Shown piece after piece: positions 32,510 through 44,113 of a stretch of 64,000 nucleotides of DNA. The notes beneath the pieces were generated by a model. It had not been told where the DNA came from, ran no database searches, and worked only from the letters and a program-made list of their open reading frames with translations. Origin of the DNA: Meandrina meandrites (Eukaryota > Cnidaria > Anthozoa > Scleractinia > Meandrinidae). The DNA is taken from contig OY855914.1 in the NCBI GenBank assembly GCA_963693305.1, positions 19,763,472-19,827,471 on the forward strand, in the 5' to 3' direction. The number at the start of each line of letters is the position of its first letter. Within the stretch, counting starts at the first letter, position 1. The position numbers were made by a program, and so were the translations under genes.

Positions 32510-33720
32510 ATTATATTTACTTTTCAACTGATCTTAAAGGTAAATGTAGGTAAAAGCAAAAAAAAAAAAAAAAATGCTTTATCACCACACACGGTTTTCT
32601 GTTACAGCTCAAAAGGAGCTCAGGAACAAAGACACGTTTCGAGACGTAGCTCAACTTCCTTATTGTCTTTAATTTGGTTTGCTAAACAAAAACATGTTCG
32701 CTTAATGCCTTCTTGGCCCTACAGTTACTTCTCAGAAAAAAAGTAAGATCAACCTTCATTTCATTACTTTTTTTCATCGCAGCTCAAAAGGCACAGAGGT
32801 TCCGATTAAAACGTAGCTACCCATGGGTGCCAACACACAAAAGAGCAAAATATAATAAAGAACGTCGAAAAACGAAAAATACGAAAATGTTTAATGAAAA
32901 CGGTAACAACTTTTTTAGTAATAATTTTTCCTGATTTGTGGATATCTTCAATTTTATTTTTCTCATCAATTAGACAAAGGCGCCGAGAAAACAAAATGGC
33001 GTTGCATGAAGAAACCTTCTCCTTTGCCACTCTTTCCGCGTCTCTTATGTTGTGCCTTGCAGGAGCGAAGTATTTTTTGCATTATTTTGCTTTTTTACGC
33101 GTGGAAGCATCAACTGCTAAAGCACAATGTCTGAACAGCTGTTTCAAGGAGACAAAAAAGATGCTAATTTTTTTTTTTCATTTTCAAAAGCGAAGTTTTC
33201 TGACACGACAAAAAAAAAAGCAACAAACGAACTATAAAAAAAATATCAACAGACTTAACCGAGAAGAACGATTCCACAATTATTTGCCGTTGGTTTAACT
33301 CACCCGAGAAAAGGGAAATGTGTCTAAAGAAGACTGAGACGTTAAGATCATTAAAAATCGCTGGGTAATTGGCTCGAACGTGCTATTACCGGTGACAAAT
33401 CCGCTTATGTTTTACATGTTTGAAAACCATTGTTACAAAATCTTTTCGTAAGACATCTTTACGCTTCAACATTATTTTGCTAACTATCCTTACTCTTGAT
33501 CGCTGTATTACTCTTCTAGGATTAAATGCACAAATTGCTATTAACGTTTAAAACGCCTTGTATTATTTAAACCATCATTTCACATTCTTTTCCCAAGCTA
33601 TCTTTACTGAATAATTTCTATTTCGGATCTGTACTCGGTTATGCGTGCCGAAGATTCAGAACAATTTTAATTTTTTTGCTAATGAAATCACGAAAATGTC
33701 AATTTTAGTTCAAAAAAATG
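32510..33720 (+). repeat. Duplicated spacer blocks, right copy
   Basis: Counterpart of 25020-26890 (to about 33180) and of 28940-29560 (33200-33720), collinear but closer together here because sequence between the blocks is missing or was inserted in the left copy. No gene is seen. Confidence 0.8.
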
Positions 33721-33724
33721 TCAT

Positions 33725-33910
33725 CAAGTGATTAAACTATTATGCCATTGCAAGGGAACACAATACCATCTTAATTCTATTTGAACATAAGGAAAAGAAT
33801 AACGTGAGAAAAGATAGCAAGAACACGGAGACTCATTCGAGCAGCGATGAATCACAACACAGACAACATTCTCCACTTTCTTAGTTTTCAAAGCCATCTT
33901 TACGATTAAG
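33725..33910 (+). pseudogene. Relic 5' end of a GPCR unit
   Basis: ATTATGCCATTGCAAGGGAA upstream sequence and ATGAATCACAACACAGACAA at 33847 resemble the start of the array genes; coding similarity stops after about 10 codons. The continuation (CTCCACTTTCTT, AAAGCCATCTTTAC) is shared with the relic at 29692, so both descend from the same decayed unit. Confidence 0.6.
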
Positions 33911-34405
33911 CACATCTTGCGGTTTATATATAACCCTTGAAAAGAGTCCGAGAAAAGAGAAATGTTTTACGTGCTAAAAGAAGGTCAACGGAAGATCACT
34001 GTATAACTCTTATAAAAAAAATCAGCTCAAATGTGCCATTACCGGTTGCAAATCCCATTATGTTTTGTTATTTTTAAGCAATTGTTTTACATTCTTTACT
34101 CACGCTATCTTTTCTGAATACCTTCTATTTCACATCTGTATTCAAGTGCATAATAAATTCCGGATATTTGTGTTGAAGATTTAGAGCAATTAAAAACACT
34201 TCATAATAATAGTTGCTAATAAAATGATATAAATGTAAATTTGAGTTGACGAAACTGTCATCAAGTAATTAGAGTATTTTGCCATTGCAAGGGAACACAA
34301 TGCCATCTTAACCAATGTTTATCATAATTGAACTCAAATAAAGTATAAGGAACAGCAAAACCGGAGAAAACGTTTACGAAACATCGAGACTCGGTTAGAG
34401 CAAAG

Positions 34406-34576
34406 ATGAATCGCATCACAGACAACACCACAGTACTTAGCTGTGGTATCGAATTTCTTCCCATAAATCCTGAGAACATTTCTCCGGATCTTCACGCTGT
34501 ATTTATCGCTAGAATCGGCGTCGTTAACGCTCTCACCTGTCCTCTCATCATTTTGCAGTGAAAACCAAACGAAAAT
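34406..34576 (+). pseudogene. GPCR pseudogene, truncated in TM1
   Basis: The frame starts MNRITDNTTVLSCGIEFLPI and continues to ALTCPLIILQ, then stops. Relative to intact copies the segment CTGAACATCCTGGTGATGGT is lost. Immediately after GTGAAAACCAAACG the sequence jumps to a 3'-spacer (AAAATCTCCTG(G/T)(G/T)CGTGGAG) that normally lies about 450 bp beyond the gene (compare 38779). A deletion of about 1.4 kb joining codon 60 to the downstream spacer explains it. TM2-TM7 are absent. Confidence 0.85.
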
Positions 34577-35265
34577 CTCCTGGGCGTGGAGGGGATGAAG
34601 ATGCGGAAAACAAGAAAATAGAGGGTTCCACGTTTTTTTTTTCTTTCTTTCTGTCTTGCACGACGATTGAAATGAAATTTATTTTTCACGCTTAATGGCG
34701 CATATGTTCTTTTATTTTACACGTGGAAACTTCACTGTTAACATTAACAGCTGAAAAACACCAACTGAACAGCTGTTCTCGGAGAAAAATATAAACATTA
34801 CGCTCGATTTGTCTTGTTTAGTTTATTGGCTTAAAACTTTTTTTTTAGTTTGTTTGTAGTTAATTCCTGGTACAGCAGCCGAAAAAAGAGCGGTAAGGTT
34901 GAGTACATATTTGCGTAACATGTGTTTTTTCTAATGGGTGTATCGTATTCGGTTTTATCAGTAAGGGAAATAAATAATTCTGCGTTTTTTTTTCCTTATT
35001 CAAGTTTTTTTTTTTCGTTTTTGATTCAATCGTCGTTTGATTTTCTTCCACCAGAGGAGACGAAAGAGATGAAATAGTTTTCATGTAATTGCCGACGTAA
35101 TTTTTAAACTGCGTCTTGAAAATATAATAACCACAAAATTTCCGTTTACTTATAACTAAAACTATCTCTGATGAATGTTTTCTTTATAACCCTTTATGGA
35201 TATTTTTTTTAAATATCAATAATAACGACGGAAAAATAAAATATTCATGTTTAAAAGGGAATTAA

Positions 35266-35889
35266 GACGGAATCCGCCAGGACTTCGAGTAGTTATTGGA
35301 CAAAATTATGTACCAAAATTATTTACACCTTATTGCAAGCTTTTGTGTTACTGCTTCAAATATCTTATCAAAAGAAATCTTTTCTAACAACACCAAACGT
35401 CGAAAACCGATTTCGAAGTTCCGCTGAATTCCACTAAATCGCTTAAAAGACGTGAGCTTTTGCCTATAGCTTGTGAACTTTGAATTTCATTTTCTCAAGC
35501 TCTGATAAGAAATAGTTGTACCAAAATTATTTACACCTTATTGCAAACTTTTGTGTTACTGCTTCAAATATCTTATCAAAAGAAACCTTTTCTAACAACA
35601 CCAAACATTGAAAACAAATTTCCAATTTCCCACTGAATTCCACTGAATCGCTTATAAAGACGATTTTACAAAATGGCTGCACGTGAGAATTTGCCTATAC
35701 CTTGTGAACTTTGAAATTCATTTTCTAAGACTCTGATAGGAAGTTGTTGTCGGTGTTATCAGGGATTATTACTTACATCTTTACCTTTTATTTAGGGTAG
35801 AAAAAACGCAATAGGATTTAAATTATTCTGGTACTCGATTTTTTGTCCAACTTAAATAAATATTACTCGACGTCCTGGTGGATTCCGTC
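35266..35889. mobile_element. piggyBac-like MITE with TTAA target site
   Basis: Inverted ends GACGGAATCC(G/A)CCAGGAC are flanked by TTAA on both sides (35262-35265, 35890-35893). The paralogous spacer at about 39945-39965 (GGGATTTAAAGCAGTTTCG) shows the empty site. Inside, a block of about 205 bp is tandemly repeated once (35315-35517 and 35518-35730, sharing ACCAAAATTATTTACACCTT). It has no ORF. Confidence 0.88.
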
Positions 35890-36702
35890 TTAAAGCAGTT
35901 TCGTTCAGCAAAATATAAATTCGGCCGAAAGACACCTTCTTTCTCATTCGCAAAAATAAACCACCAACAACAAAAAACAGTCTCAAAAGGCTTAACCGTG
36001 GAGAACGATTCCGCATATATTTCCCGTTAGTTTAACCTTTTAAAAAACAGCCGAGAAAAGAGAAAATGTCTATGTCTGTTAAAAGAGGAAAAAAAATTAG
36101 ATCACTAAAAATCGCTGAATAATTGGCTCGAATATGTTTTTACAGGCGGCAAATTCCTTACACAGTATATATTTGAAAAGCACTGCTAGAAAAAAACTAT
36201 TTTTAGCCATCTTTACGCTTCAACGTTACTTTGCGATTAATTTAACTCTTGATCGCTGGATAATTCGCCTCGAAATTTGCCGGCAAAGTTTTTATTTTTA
36301 TTTTTTTATTGAGCTAGCATTAATTCGAAATTAACGTTGAAAATCCCTTATGTTCTGTATCTGTATTACATTATTTCACATTCTTTTCTTAAGCCATCTT
36401 TACTGAATATCTCCTATTTCGGATCTGCACTCAAGTGCATCATAAATTCCGGTTACGTGTACTGAAGATTGAAAGCAATTACAAAACTTAACTAGTTTGC
36501 TAATTGAATGATATAAATCTAAATTTGTGTTGATAAAAATGTCATCAAGTGATTAAGCTATTTTGTCTTTGCAAGAGAACACAAAGCAATCTTAACCAAT
36601 GTTTATTCCATATAAATTTAAATTGAACTTAACTAAGTATAAGGAAGAGCAAAACCTGGTAAAACGATTACGAAACACCGAGACTCTGTTGATCGAGCAA
36701 GG

Positions 36703-38340
36703 ATGAATCGCACCGCAGCAGAAACTCATAAGGAGTTGAAACGTATAACGCGCGTTCACAGCGTTCGAACATTCAGTTTGCCAAGTACCATATTTGGAAA
36801 CACCAGGAGCTTGTACGCGAATGATTTACACACGTAACGACACACGCAAGAAAATTTTCGCTTTTGCGGTAAGTCACTTGAATTCCGACCTAAACGCCGT
36901 GAATTACTCACAGAAACTAAAGAAATTCATCAAGAGTATCCAAGTGAAGTTCTCTGGACCATTAAATGACGATGAAACAGACGAATTTAACCAAATTTAA
37001 CTCTATTTAACCAAAGTTGTTTAAAAACAAGATTACGCCATTTAGCGCGAGCTAGCGCGCGCTGTGAATTTAATCCAAATATTGCAATTTTGATTGGTTG
37101 ATTTTCTTCTCGTGGTTTTCCAAATATGGTAGTTAATGGAAACGAATGTTCAAACGCTTTGTACAATGCGAATCATAGGGAGTTACACGTTTCAACCCTT
37201 ATGGGTTTCTGACCGCAGTCAACACCACAGTACTTAGCTGTGGTTTCGCATTTATTCCCATAACTCCTGCGAACGTTTCTGCTGATCTCCACGCTCTATT
37301 TATCGCCAGAATCGTAGTTAACGCTCTCACCTGTCCTCTCGTAATTTTGCTGAACATCCTGGTGATGGTAGCAGTGAAAACCAAGAGACAGTTTCGCACC
37401 AAGTCTAACATAGCACTCGCCTGTTTAGCCATGACTGATCTCACGGTTGGGCTTACACAACCTTTGCAGGCCGCCAGCGAAATTTTACTTCTAAAAGGTG
37501 AGGCTAACATTTTTTGTACTCTAAAAGACTTATCAGCCGCTGTAATGGGCAAATGTGTGATTGCTTCGAGCGGTCATTTACTTTTGATGAGCGCTGAGCG
37601 TTATGTCGCAATAAAACACACCTTCGCATACGAGAACCTGGTAACCGAAGTTCGTATAATGAAAGCCTCTGGTCTCGCGTGGGCAGCAGCGATCATCGTT
37701 CCCGTGCAAGATCTCTTTTCTTCAATATTAGCAAGTTCTTTAATTTTGTTTCTCGTCTTCCCCACAATGGTTGACTTTAATGTTGCTGTTTACAAAGAAG
37801 TCCGCCGCAACGAGAGACAAATTGCTGCTAACCAAGTTTCCTTAGAAGCCAAGGAGAAATTTCTCAAGAATAAGAAAGCTTTTTACACGACAACCATTGT
37901 ACTACTTGCAATTTTCCTGTGCTACATTCCACTACGTTTCTGTGCATTCATTCTTATTTCCTTTAACGACAGAATTCCCGCTAATGTAGGGCATATTGCT
38001 ATTTATGTTTTGGGCTTATTGCCAGCACTGAAATCATTGTTTAATCCGTTGATTTACGCTGTAAGAATAAGGTGATTCTGACTACACTAGCACGAGACAT
38101 TCAATGTGAAAGTTTATTGAGGATGCGTCAGTCAGTCATCTGAATATTGAACAAGCTGAGGAACTTGAAAGGAAAATCTTTGGACCAAGACAGATTGGAG
38201 TCATAGCTAATGTCGAACAAGGACAAAATAGGGCTAGCGAAGAAGAAGATGAGCTACAAGGAAATGACACATTGAACAATGGACAAGCGACTTCAGTGCG
38301 AACACAGCGGCAAGATGAACATACAAAGACTTCTCGTTGA
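36703..38340 (+). pseudogene. Class A GPCR pseudogene split by a MITE
   Basis: ATG at 36703 opens MNRTA and is cut at codon 6 by a 493-bp insert (36719-37211). The receptor frame resumes at 37219 and runs through TM1-TM7, with N1.50, D2.50, SAERYVAIKH, P6.50 (CYIPLRF) and NPLIY, to a stop at 38075. Relative to 30243-31268, extracellular loop 2 lacks six codons. The stretch after NPLIYAVRIR is replaced by about 75 unrelated bases with stops, after which the usual C-tail text (from 38150, EQAEELERKIFGPRQIGV-like, to 38340) continues. So there are three separate lesions. Confidence 0.88.
36719..37211. mobile_element. MITE inserted in a GPCR coding region
   Basis: The ends CAGAAAC(T/C)CATAAGG and CC(T/C)TATG(A/G)GTTTCTG are inverted. 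Arms extend inward imperfectly about 80 bp, including GCGTTCGAACATTC/GAATGTTCAAACGC and ACCATATTTGGAAA/TTTCCAAATATGGT. ACCGCAG is duplicated on both sides (36712-36718, 37212-37218). The 68-codon frame inside has no recognisable domain. The 7-bp duplication with CAG ends would fit a hAT- or P-like family, unproven. Confidence 0.88.
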
Positions 38341-38875
38341 GAATATTCGCAACCATTTTCGAAACGAGACTTGCTTGCTTGAAAGCTTCAGTTCACTAAT
38401 CGCTTTCGAATGTTAAAAAAGGCTGTACTAAGAGAGAGAAGAAAACGAAACCCGATATTGATACCTGTAAAAAGTAGCTGTGCGAATGACAATTACGAGT
38501 TTATCTCAACCGAATCTTCTCTGAACGTTGTGATTAAATTTTAAATGTATTAATATTGTTGACCGTGTTTATTATTGGTGCCTTTGGATCTGTTTATCCG
38601 CGCTTTATACAACATTATGAACATTGAAGAAGAAGAGGACAGGAAAAGAAAAAGTGATAAGAATCCATTTAGTGGTAATATATTTTAACCTGATATTTTT
38701 CCCTGCATTGTGGGCAGCTTGGGTATATTTTTCTAAGCTCTCTACACGAATATAATGACTTTAAAATCGAACCGTCGTGAAAATCTCCTGTTCGTGGAGG
38801 GGGATGAAGCTGCGGAAAATTCAAGAAAATAGAGCGTTTCCTTTCTTGCAGGACCAACGTTTAAAATTACATTTA

Positions 38876-39329
38876 CAGTAGAACCCGTATTAATCGGCCA
38901 CCCTTGGGGAAATGGCAACTGGACGCTTAATAGAGGTTAGCCGCTAAAAAGGGGTTCGTCAGAAATTAGCATAAGACCATTTAAAAAGGTGTCGTTATTT
39001 CCATACAAAATAACATGAAAAGGAATAGAAGAACCACATGAAGACGAAAATAAACCTGTGTTTGAATGATTTTATCAGCCGTCGCTGTCCGAGCTTGGTG
39101 AAAATAAATCCAGACATCGTATATTACATTTTTACTAAATAGTGGTAAGAACAATAGCAGAACGCTCGTCGGGACGACAGAAAGATGGCCGTGGCCGCTT
39201 AATGGAGGTGGCCGTTTAAAAAGGATTTTATTTACAGTATTATACTGACAATAGTTTCGGGTCTTAAGTAACTGACCGCTTAACAGGGGGGCGGCCGCTT
39301 AATGGGTGGCCGCTTAATAGGTTTGACTG
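38876..39329. mobile_element. Tc1/mariner (pogo-like) MITE with TA target site
   Basis: The termini CAGT(A/C)(G/A)AACC and their inverse, with TTAAGCGGCCACCC-type repeats inward, are flanked by TA on both sides (38874-38875, 39330-39331). The equivalent spacer at about 34670-34700 (GAAATTTATTTTTCACGCTT) is uninterrupted, confirming the borders. CAGT ends with TA duplication are typical of pogo/Tigger elements. Confidence 0.85.
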
Positions 39330-40739
39330 TATTTTTCACGCTTAATGGCGCATATGTTCTTTTATTCTACACGAGGAAACTTCACTGTTAACACCAACAG
39401 CTGAAACACACCATCTGAACAGCTGTTCCGCGGAGAAAAACTAAACATTACGCTCGATTTGTCTTGTTTAATTTATTGGCTTATAACTTTTTTTCCGTTT
39501 GTAGTTAATTCCTGATACAGCAGCCGAAAAAAAAAGAGCTCTAGCGTTGTGTAAATATTTGCGCAATATGTGTTTGTTTAACTGATGGGTTTATCGCATT
39601 CGGATTTCTCCGTTAGGGCAATAATTATGTCACTTCGTCAAAAAAATGAGTAGTTCAGTTCGCGGATTTTTTTTTTTCTTTTTCAAGTTTTTTCGTCTTT
39701 GATTCAGTTGTCGTTTGGCTTTCTCCCACCAGAGGAGACGAAAGAGATAAAATAGTTTTCGTATTCTTCTCAAAGTCACTGGACATTCAAAAAGACTTTT
39801 CAATAAAGGTTTTCAAACTGCAACTTAAATATGTACTGACCACTAAATTTATGTTTTTTCTGATGAATGTTTTCTTTTTGAACCTTTATAGATATATTTT
39901 TAATTTCAATATTTATTGATGGAAAAATATAATATTCATGTTTAAGAGGGATTTAAAGCAGTTTCGTTCAGCAAAATTCGGCCGAAAGACACCTTATTTG
40001 TCACTCGCAAAAATAAACCACCAACAACAAAATAGAATCTCAAAAGGATTAACCGTGGAAAAGGATTCCGAATTTATTGGCGGTTAGTTTAACTTGTTAA
40101 AAAACAGCCGAGAAAAGAGAAAAATATTTTATCTGTTAAAAGTAGATCATTAAAAATCGCTGAATAATTGGCTCGAATATGTGACTACAGATGGCAAATC
40201 GCCTTACATTGTATTTGTTTGAAAAGCATTTCTAAACAATCTTTTCTTTGGCCATCTTTGCGCTTCAACATTATTTTGCGATTTATTTAACTCTTGATCG
40301 CTGGTTAACTTTTCTCAAAATTTGCCGGCATTTTTTTTTCTTAGCCATAATCGGTTTGCTATTAACGTTGAAAATCCCGCCATATTTGGTATTTTTTAAG
40401 CCATTATATCATATTCTTTGTTAAGCCATCTTTACTGAATATCCCTTTTTTCCATCTGTACTCAAATGCATCATAAAGTCAAGTCACGTGTGCTGAAGAT
40501 TTAATAGAGCAATTACAAACACTTTATAATACTTTGCTAATGAAATGACTTTAATGTAAATTTGAGTTGATACAAACTGTCATCATCTGATTAAAGTTTT
40601 TGCCATTGGAAGGGAAAACAATGCCATCCAAATCAATCTTTATCCTATACAAATTTAAATTGAACTTAACTAAGTACAAGGAAGAGCAAAATCTGATAAA
40701 ACGATTACAAAACACCGAGACTCTGTTGATCGAGCAAGG

Positions 40740-41868
40740 ATGAATCGCACCGCAGACGACACCACAGTACTTAGCTGTGGTTTCGCATTTCTTCCCATAA
40801 ATCCTGCGAACGTTTCTGCTGATCTCCGCGCCGTATTTATCGCCAGAATCGCAGTTAACGCTCTCACCTGTCCTCTCGTAATTTTGCTGAATATCCTCGT
40901 GATGGTAGCAGTGAAAACCAAGCGACAGCTTCGCACCAAGTCTAACATAGCACTCGCCTGTTTAGCCATGACTGATCTTACGATTGGGCTTACACAACCT
41001 TTGCAGGCCGCCAGCGAAACTTTGCTTTTAAAAGGTGAGGCTAATATTTCTTGCACTCTAAAAGACTTATCAACAGCTGTAATGGGCAAATGTTTGATTG
41101 CGTCGATCTGTCATTTGATTTTGATGAGCGCTGAGCGTTATGTCGCGATAAAACACGCCTTCGCGTACGAGAACTGACCTGGTAACTGAAGTTCGTATAA
41201 TGAAAGCCTCTGGTCTGGTGTGGACAGCAGTGACCATCGTTCCCGTGCAAGATCTCTTTATGTCAAACAGACAAATCGTGTCAACATTAGCAAGTTCTGT
41301 AATTGTGTTTCTCTTTTTCCCCGCAATGGTTTACTTTAATGTTGCTGTATACAAGGAAGTCCGCCGAAACGAGAGACATATTGCTGCTAACCAAGTTTCC
41401 TTAGAAGCCAAGGAGAAGTTTCTCAAGAATAAGAAAGCTTTTTACACGACAACCATTGTACTACTTGTAATATTTCTGTGCTACATTCCACGTCGTTTCT
41501 GTCTTATTCTTATTTCCTTTAACGACAGAATTCCCGCTAATGTAAAGCATACTGCTAATTATCTTTTGGGCTTATTGCCAGTATTGAATTCGTTATTTAA
41601 TCCGTTGATTTACGCTGTTAGAATAAGATATTTTCGCGTGGCTTTCATTCAGTTGTTATCAAGAAAAACTATTGCACAAGCTGAAGAATTTGAAAGGAAA
41701 ATCTTTGCACCAAGGCAGATTGGAGTTATAGCTGATGTCGAACAAGGACAAAATAGAGCTCGCCGAGAAGATGATGATCAAAAAGGAAATGAGACATTGA
41801 ACAATGGACATGCAACTACAGTGCGAACACAGCCGCAACAGGGATATGAAGAAACACCTAATTAATTA
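40740..41868 (+). pseudogene. Class A GPCR pseudogene with a 4-bp frameshift
   Basis: The full receptor is present (MNRTADDTTVLSCGFAF through NPLIYAVRIRYF to the QQGYEETPN tail), but TGAC is inserted at 41175-41178. That changes the normal GAGAAC/CTGGTAACTGAAG junction and creates an immediate TGA after SAERYVAIKHAFAYEN in intracellular loop 2. The second half (41179-41865) is open in the shifted frame and keeps the long C-tail that the 30243 copy has lost. Apart from this indel no other break is obvious, so inactivation may be recent, or it may be a sequencing/assembly error. Confidence 0.85.
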
Positions 41869-42202
41869 GAATATTTGTAACCATATTAAAAAAAAAACAC
41901 GTAAGAAAGTTTCAGTTCATTAGTCACTTTATATCTGTGAAAAAAAAGTCATATTTAACAAGAAAACAGATATCAATTAGGGGGTGCAAACACAAATACA
42001 AGTAACGTGTCTGCTCTCAATGATAAAATGATTTGATTTTAAATGTCATAATATTTTTCAATTGGCGTGAAACCTACTTCATCACACTTTCCCCGTCTCA
42101 TATGACGTGCCTGGGCATGATCGAAGTTTGAAATTGTATTTCTTTTTCTCGCTCTTACATCTTACATTGTCGGAACAGCTGCTCCACAGAGAAATAGTTA
42201 GT

Positions 42203-42229
42203 GGGGGAGGGGGGGGGGGGGGGGGGGGG
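42203..42229. repeat. G-rich tract
   Basis: GGGGGAGG is followed by a G run of about 20 and AGG, in spacer sequence next to a block (CACCCCGAGGTCCAAACGCT) that also resembles 20013-20030. Confidence 0.85.
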
Positions 42230-42403
42230 AGGAACTAAAAATGATTTGTGTACTGCAAGGCTTCACCCCGAGGTCCAAACGCTCACCCTTTCAAATACAA
42301 TTTCTTTACAAAATGAGTTTGCTTGTTTAAAAGTCCTTTTATTTACCGCCGATTTAAACTCGTAACCCTTTCATACTACTGTGTTACTATTGGTGATTTT
42401 TTT

Positions 42404-43303
42404 TTTTAACATGTTTTTTTGCATGATAATGATAAATGGAAAGAAATGCAGACACCGCGTTGACGAAATTACTTCGAAACAACACCAAAGTGTGTATTTA
42501 ACCTAAAGCCGGTTTTGTTCATTTTGTTTATCACGATCCGGAGAACTGGACAATACTATTGTAATATTTTGGTGAGTTCTCTCTCCACTTTTAGCGATTT
42601 TTCAAAAATATCCAAAACGCCTGCAAAGCTTTTTTTAAGCTTTCACTTCACGTGCTTGATAAAACAAAAGAAAAAACAATTCCAAAGTCTTATAAACATT
42701 GATTCACTGGAATACGTCCCAAGTTTATCGATAAAGAGGAGTTTGGATCGACGAAAAAGTTGCGTTACAAATTTACTGTTTACACAATTATACTAAAGTA
42801 TTCATATCAATGTGTATTGCATTCCTCCGAGACAAATGCATTTTTGAAACAAAAGAAAATACGAAAGAAATTTGCATGAAAGTAGGTGGAAAAATACATT
42901 TCTCGCGGAGGAATGCAATACACATTGATTTTAATATTTGTGCATAAATTTTCAAACGTTGAATTTGAAACGCAACTTATTCGTCGGCGCAAACGCCTTC
43001 TTTCTCCATAAATTTGGGACGTGTTCCAGTAAATCAATGTTAATAAAACTTTAGAATTATTTTTTCTTCTGAGTTACTTTTTTTGTATTATCAAGCATGT
43101 GTTCTGAAAGTTTAAAAAAGTCGTTGTAGCCGTTTTTGGAGATTTTGGAAAAATCGCTCAAAGTGGAAAAAATTACAATGGTATTGACCGTATGAAAAAA
43201 TTCCAATCCGTATGAAAAAAGGTCCAATCCGTAATTTCGCCAACGCAGTGTCTGCATCACGGTCCATTTATCATTATCATGTAAAAAAAAAAACATGAAA
43301 AAA
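42404..43303. repeat. Large diverged inverted repeat (about 400-bp arms)
   Basis: The left arm (42404-42832) and right arm (about 42900-43303) align in opposite orientation along their length: CATGATAATGATAAATGG near the outer end, GCAGACAC(C/T)GCGTTG, CACTTT(T/G)AGCGATTTTTC, GATTCACTGGAA(T/C)AC and CAATGTGTATTGCATTCCTC near the centre. Divergence is appreciable and the central spacer is about 60 bp. It could be a foldback transposon or an inverted duplication. No ORF stands out. Confidence 0.85.
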
Positions 43304-43689
43304 AGACATGGTTTGAAATATATTTGCGATTTATTCGTAATAAACATACAGAATTTTTGAATTTTTTATGTTTGTATATTTGATGTGCAGTATACCATAG
43401 TTTCAGACACTGGTGTTTCTTTACGTTAAACTGATTCGCGCAGAATTCAAGTTTAAAAGATTTCGTGTTTTTCTGTTTTTGATGCCATAAAAATATTGAT
43501 TTTTCTAAAAAAATATATTATATCAAACGCAATGCAATTCCAATATTTGGTGCAAATTTCACATCAATCCGGAAAGACCGCCAAATGGCCCGTTGAGAAT
43601 ATTACGTACGGAAAAACTGTTTTGAGACACCCTAACAAAGCCTTATAAATTGACCCGAATGTGCAATTACCGGTTATGTATAAAAGAGA

Positions 43690-43830
43690 AAAATTGTTTC
43701 ACATTCTATACTTTTTTTGCTGAATATTTCCAATTACCCAAAGAAAATTTGCCGTTAAACTAAGCTTAGGGGGAAAGTTAGATAATCGAACAGAGATGAA
43801 CCACACCACATTCCTTGTGCCTTTTCATTG
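43690..43830 (+). pseudogene. Faint GPCR 5' relic
   Basis: GATAATCGAACAGAGATGAACCACACCACA resembles, in short pieces, the start context of the array genes (GTTGATCGAGCAAAGATGAA, TCGCACCGCAG). No coding continuation follows. Weak evidence. Confidence 0.35.
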
Positions 43831-44113
43831 AGTTGCCGTTATTTTATTTTCCGGCAGAGTATTCCTGTCACTGTTGGCAAAATTAGAAGACTATTCATAA
43901 TCACCACACTTTTGAAAATAATTCCCAATGATGCTTCTCATGCACCGTTGTCGCTTGAATATAATGTATCCACCAACAAATTTCCGTTCCTTTTAACTAC
44001 AGAAGCGACCTCATTAGCACACCAAACAACATACCTCCAATTGGGTTCTATATTTAACGGCGGTTTTCATTTAAACGATTTGAAGAACACGGAAACTCAG
44101 TTGGTCGAGTAAA

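Noticed and set aside
40670..41089. 139-codon minus-strand ORF
   Set aside because: Antisense shadow of the GPCR pseudogene; an equivalent antisense frame exists at 37199-37552.
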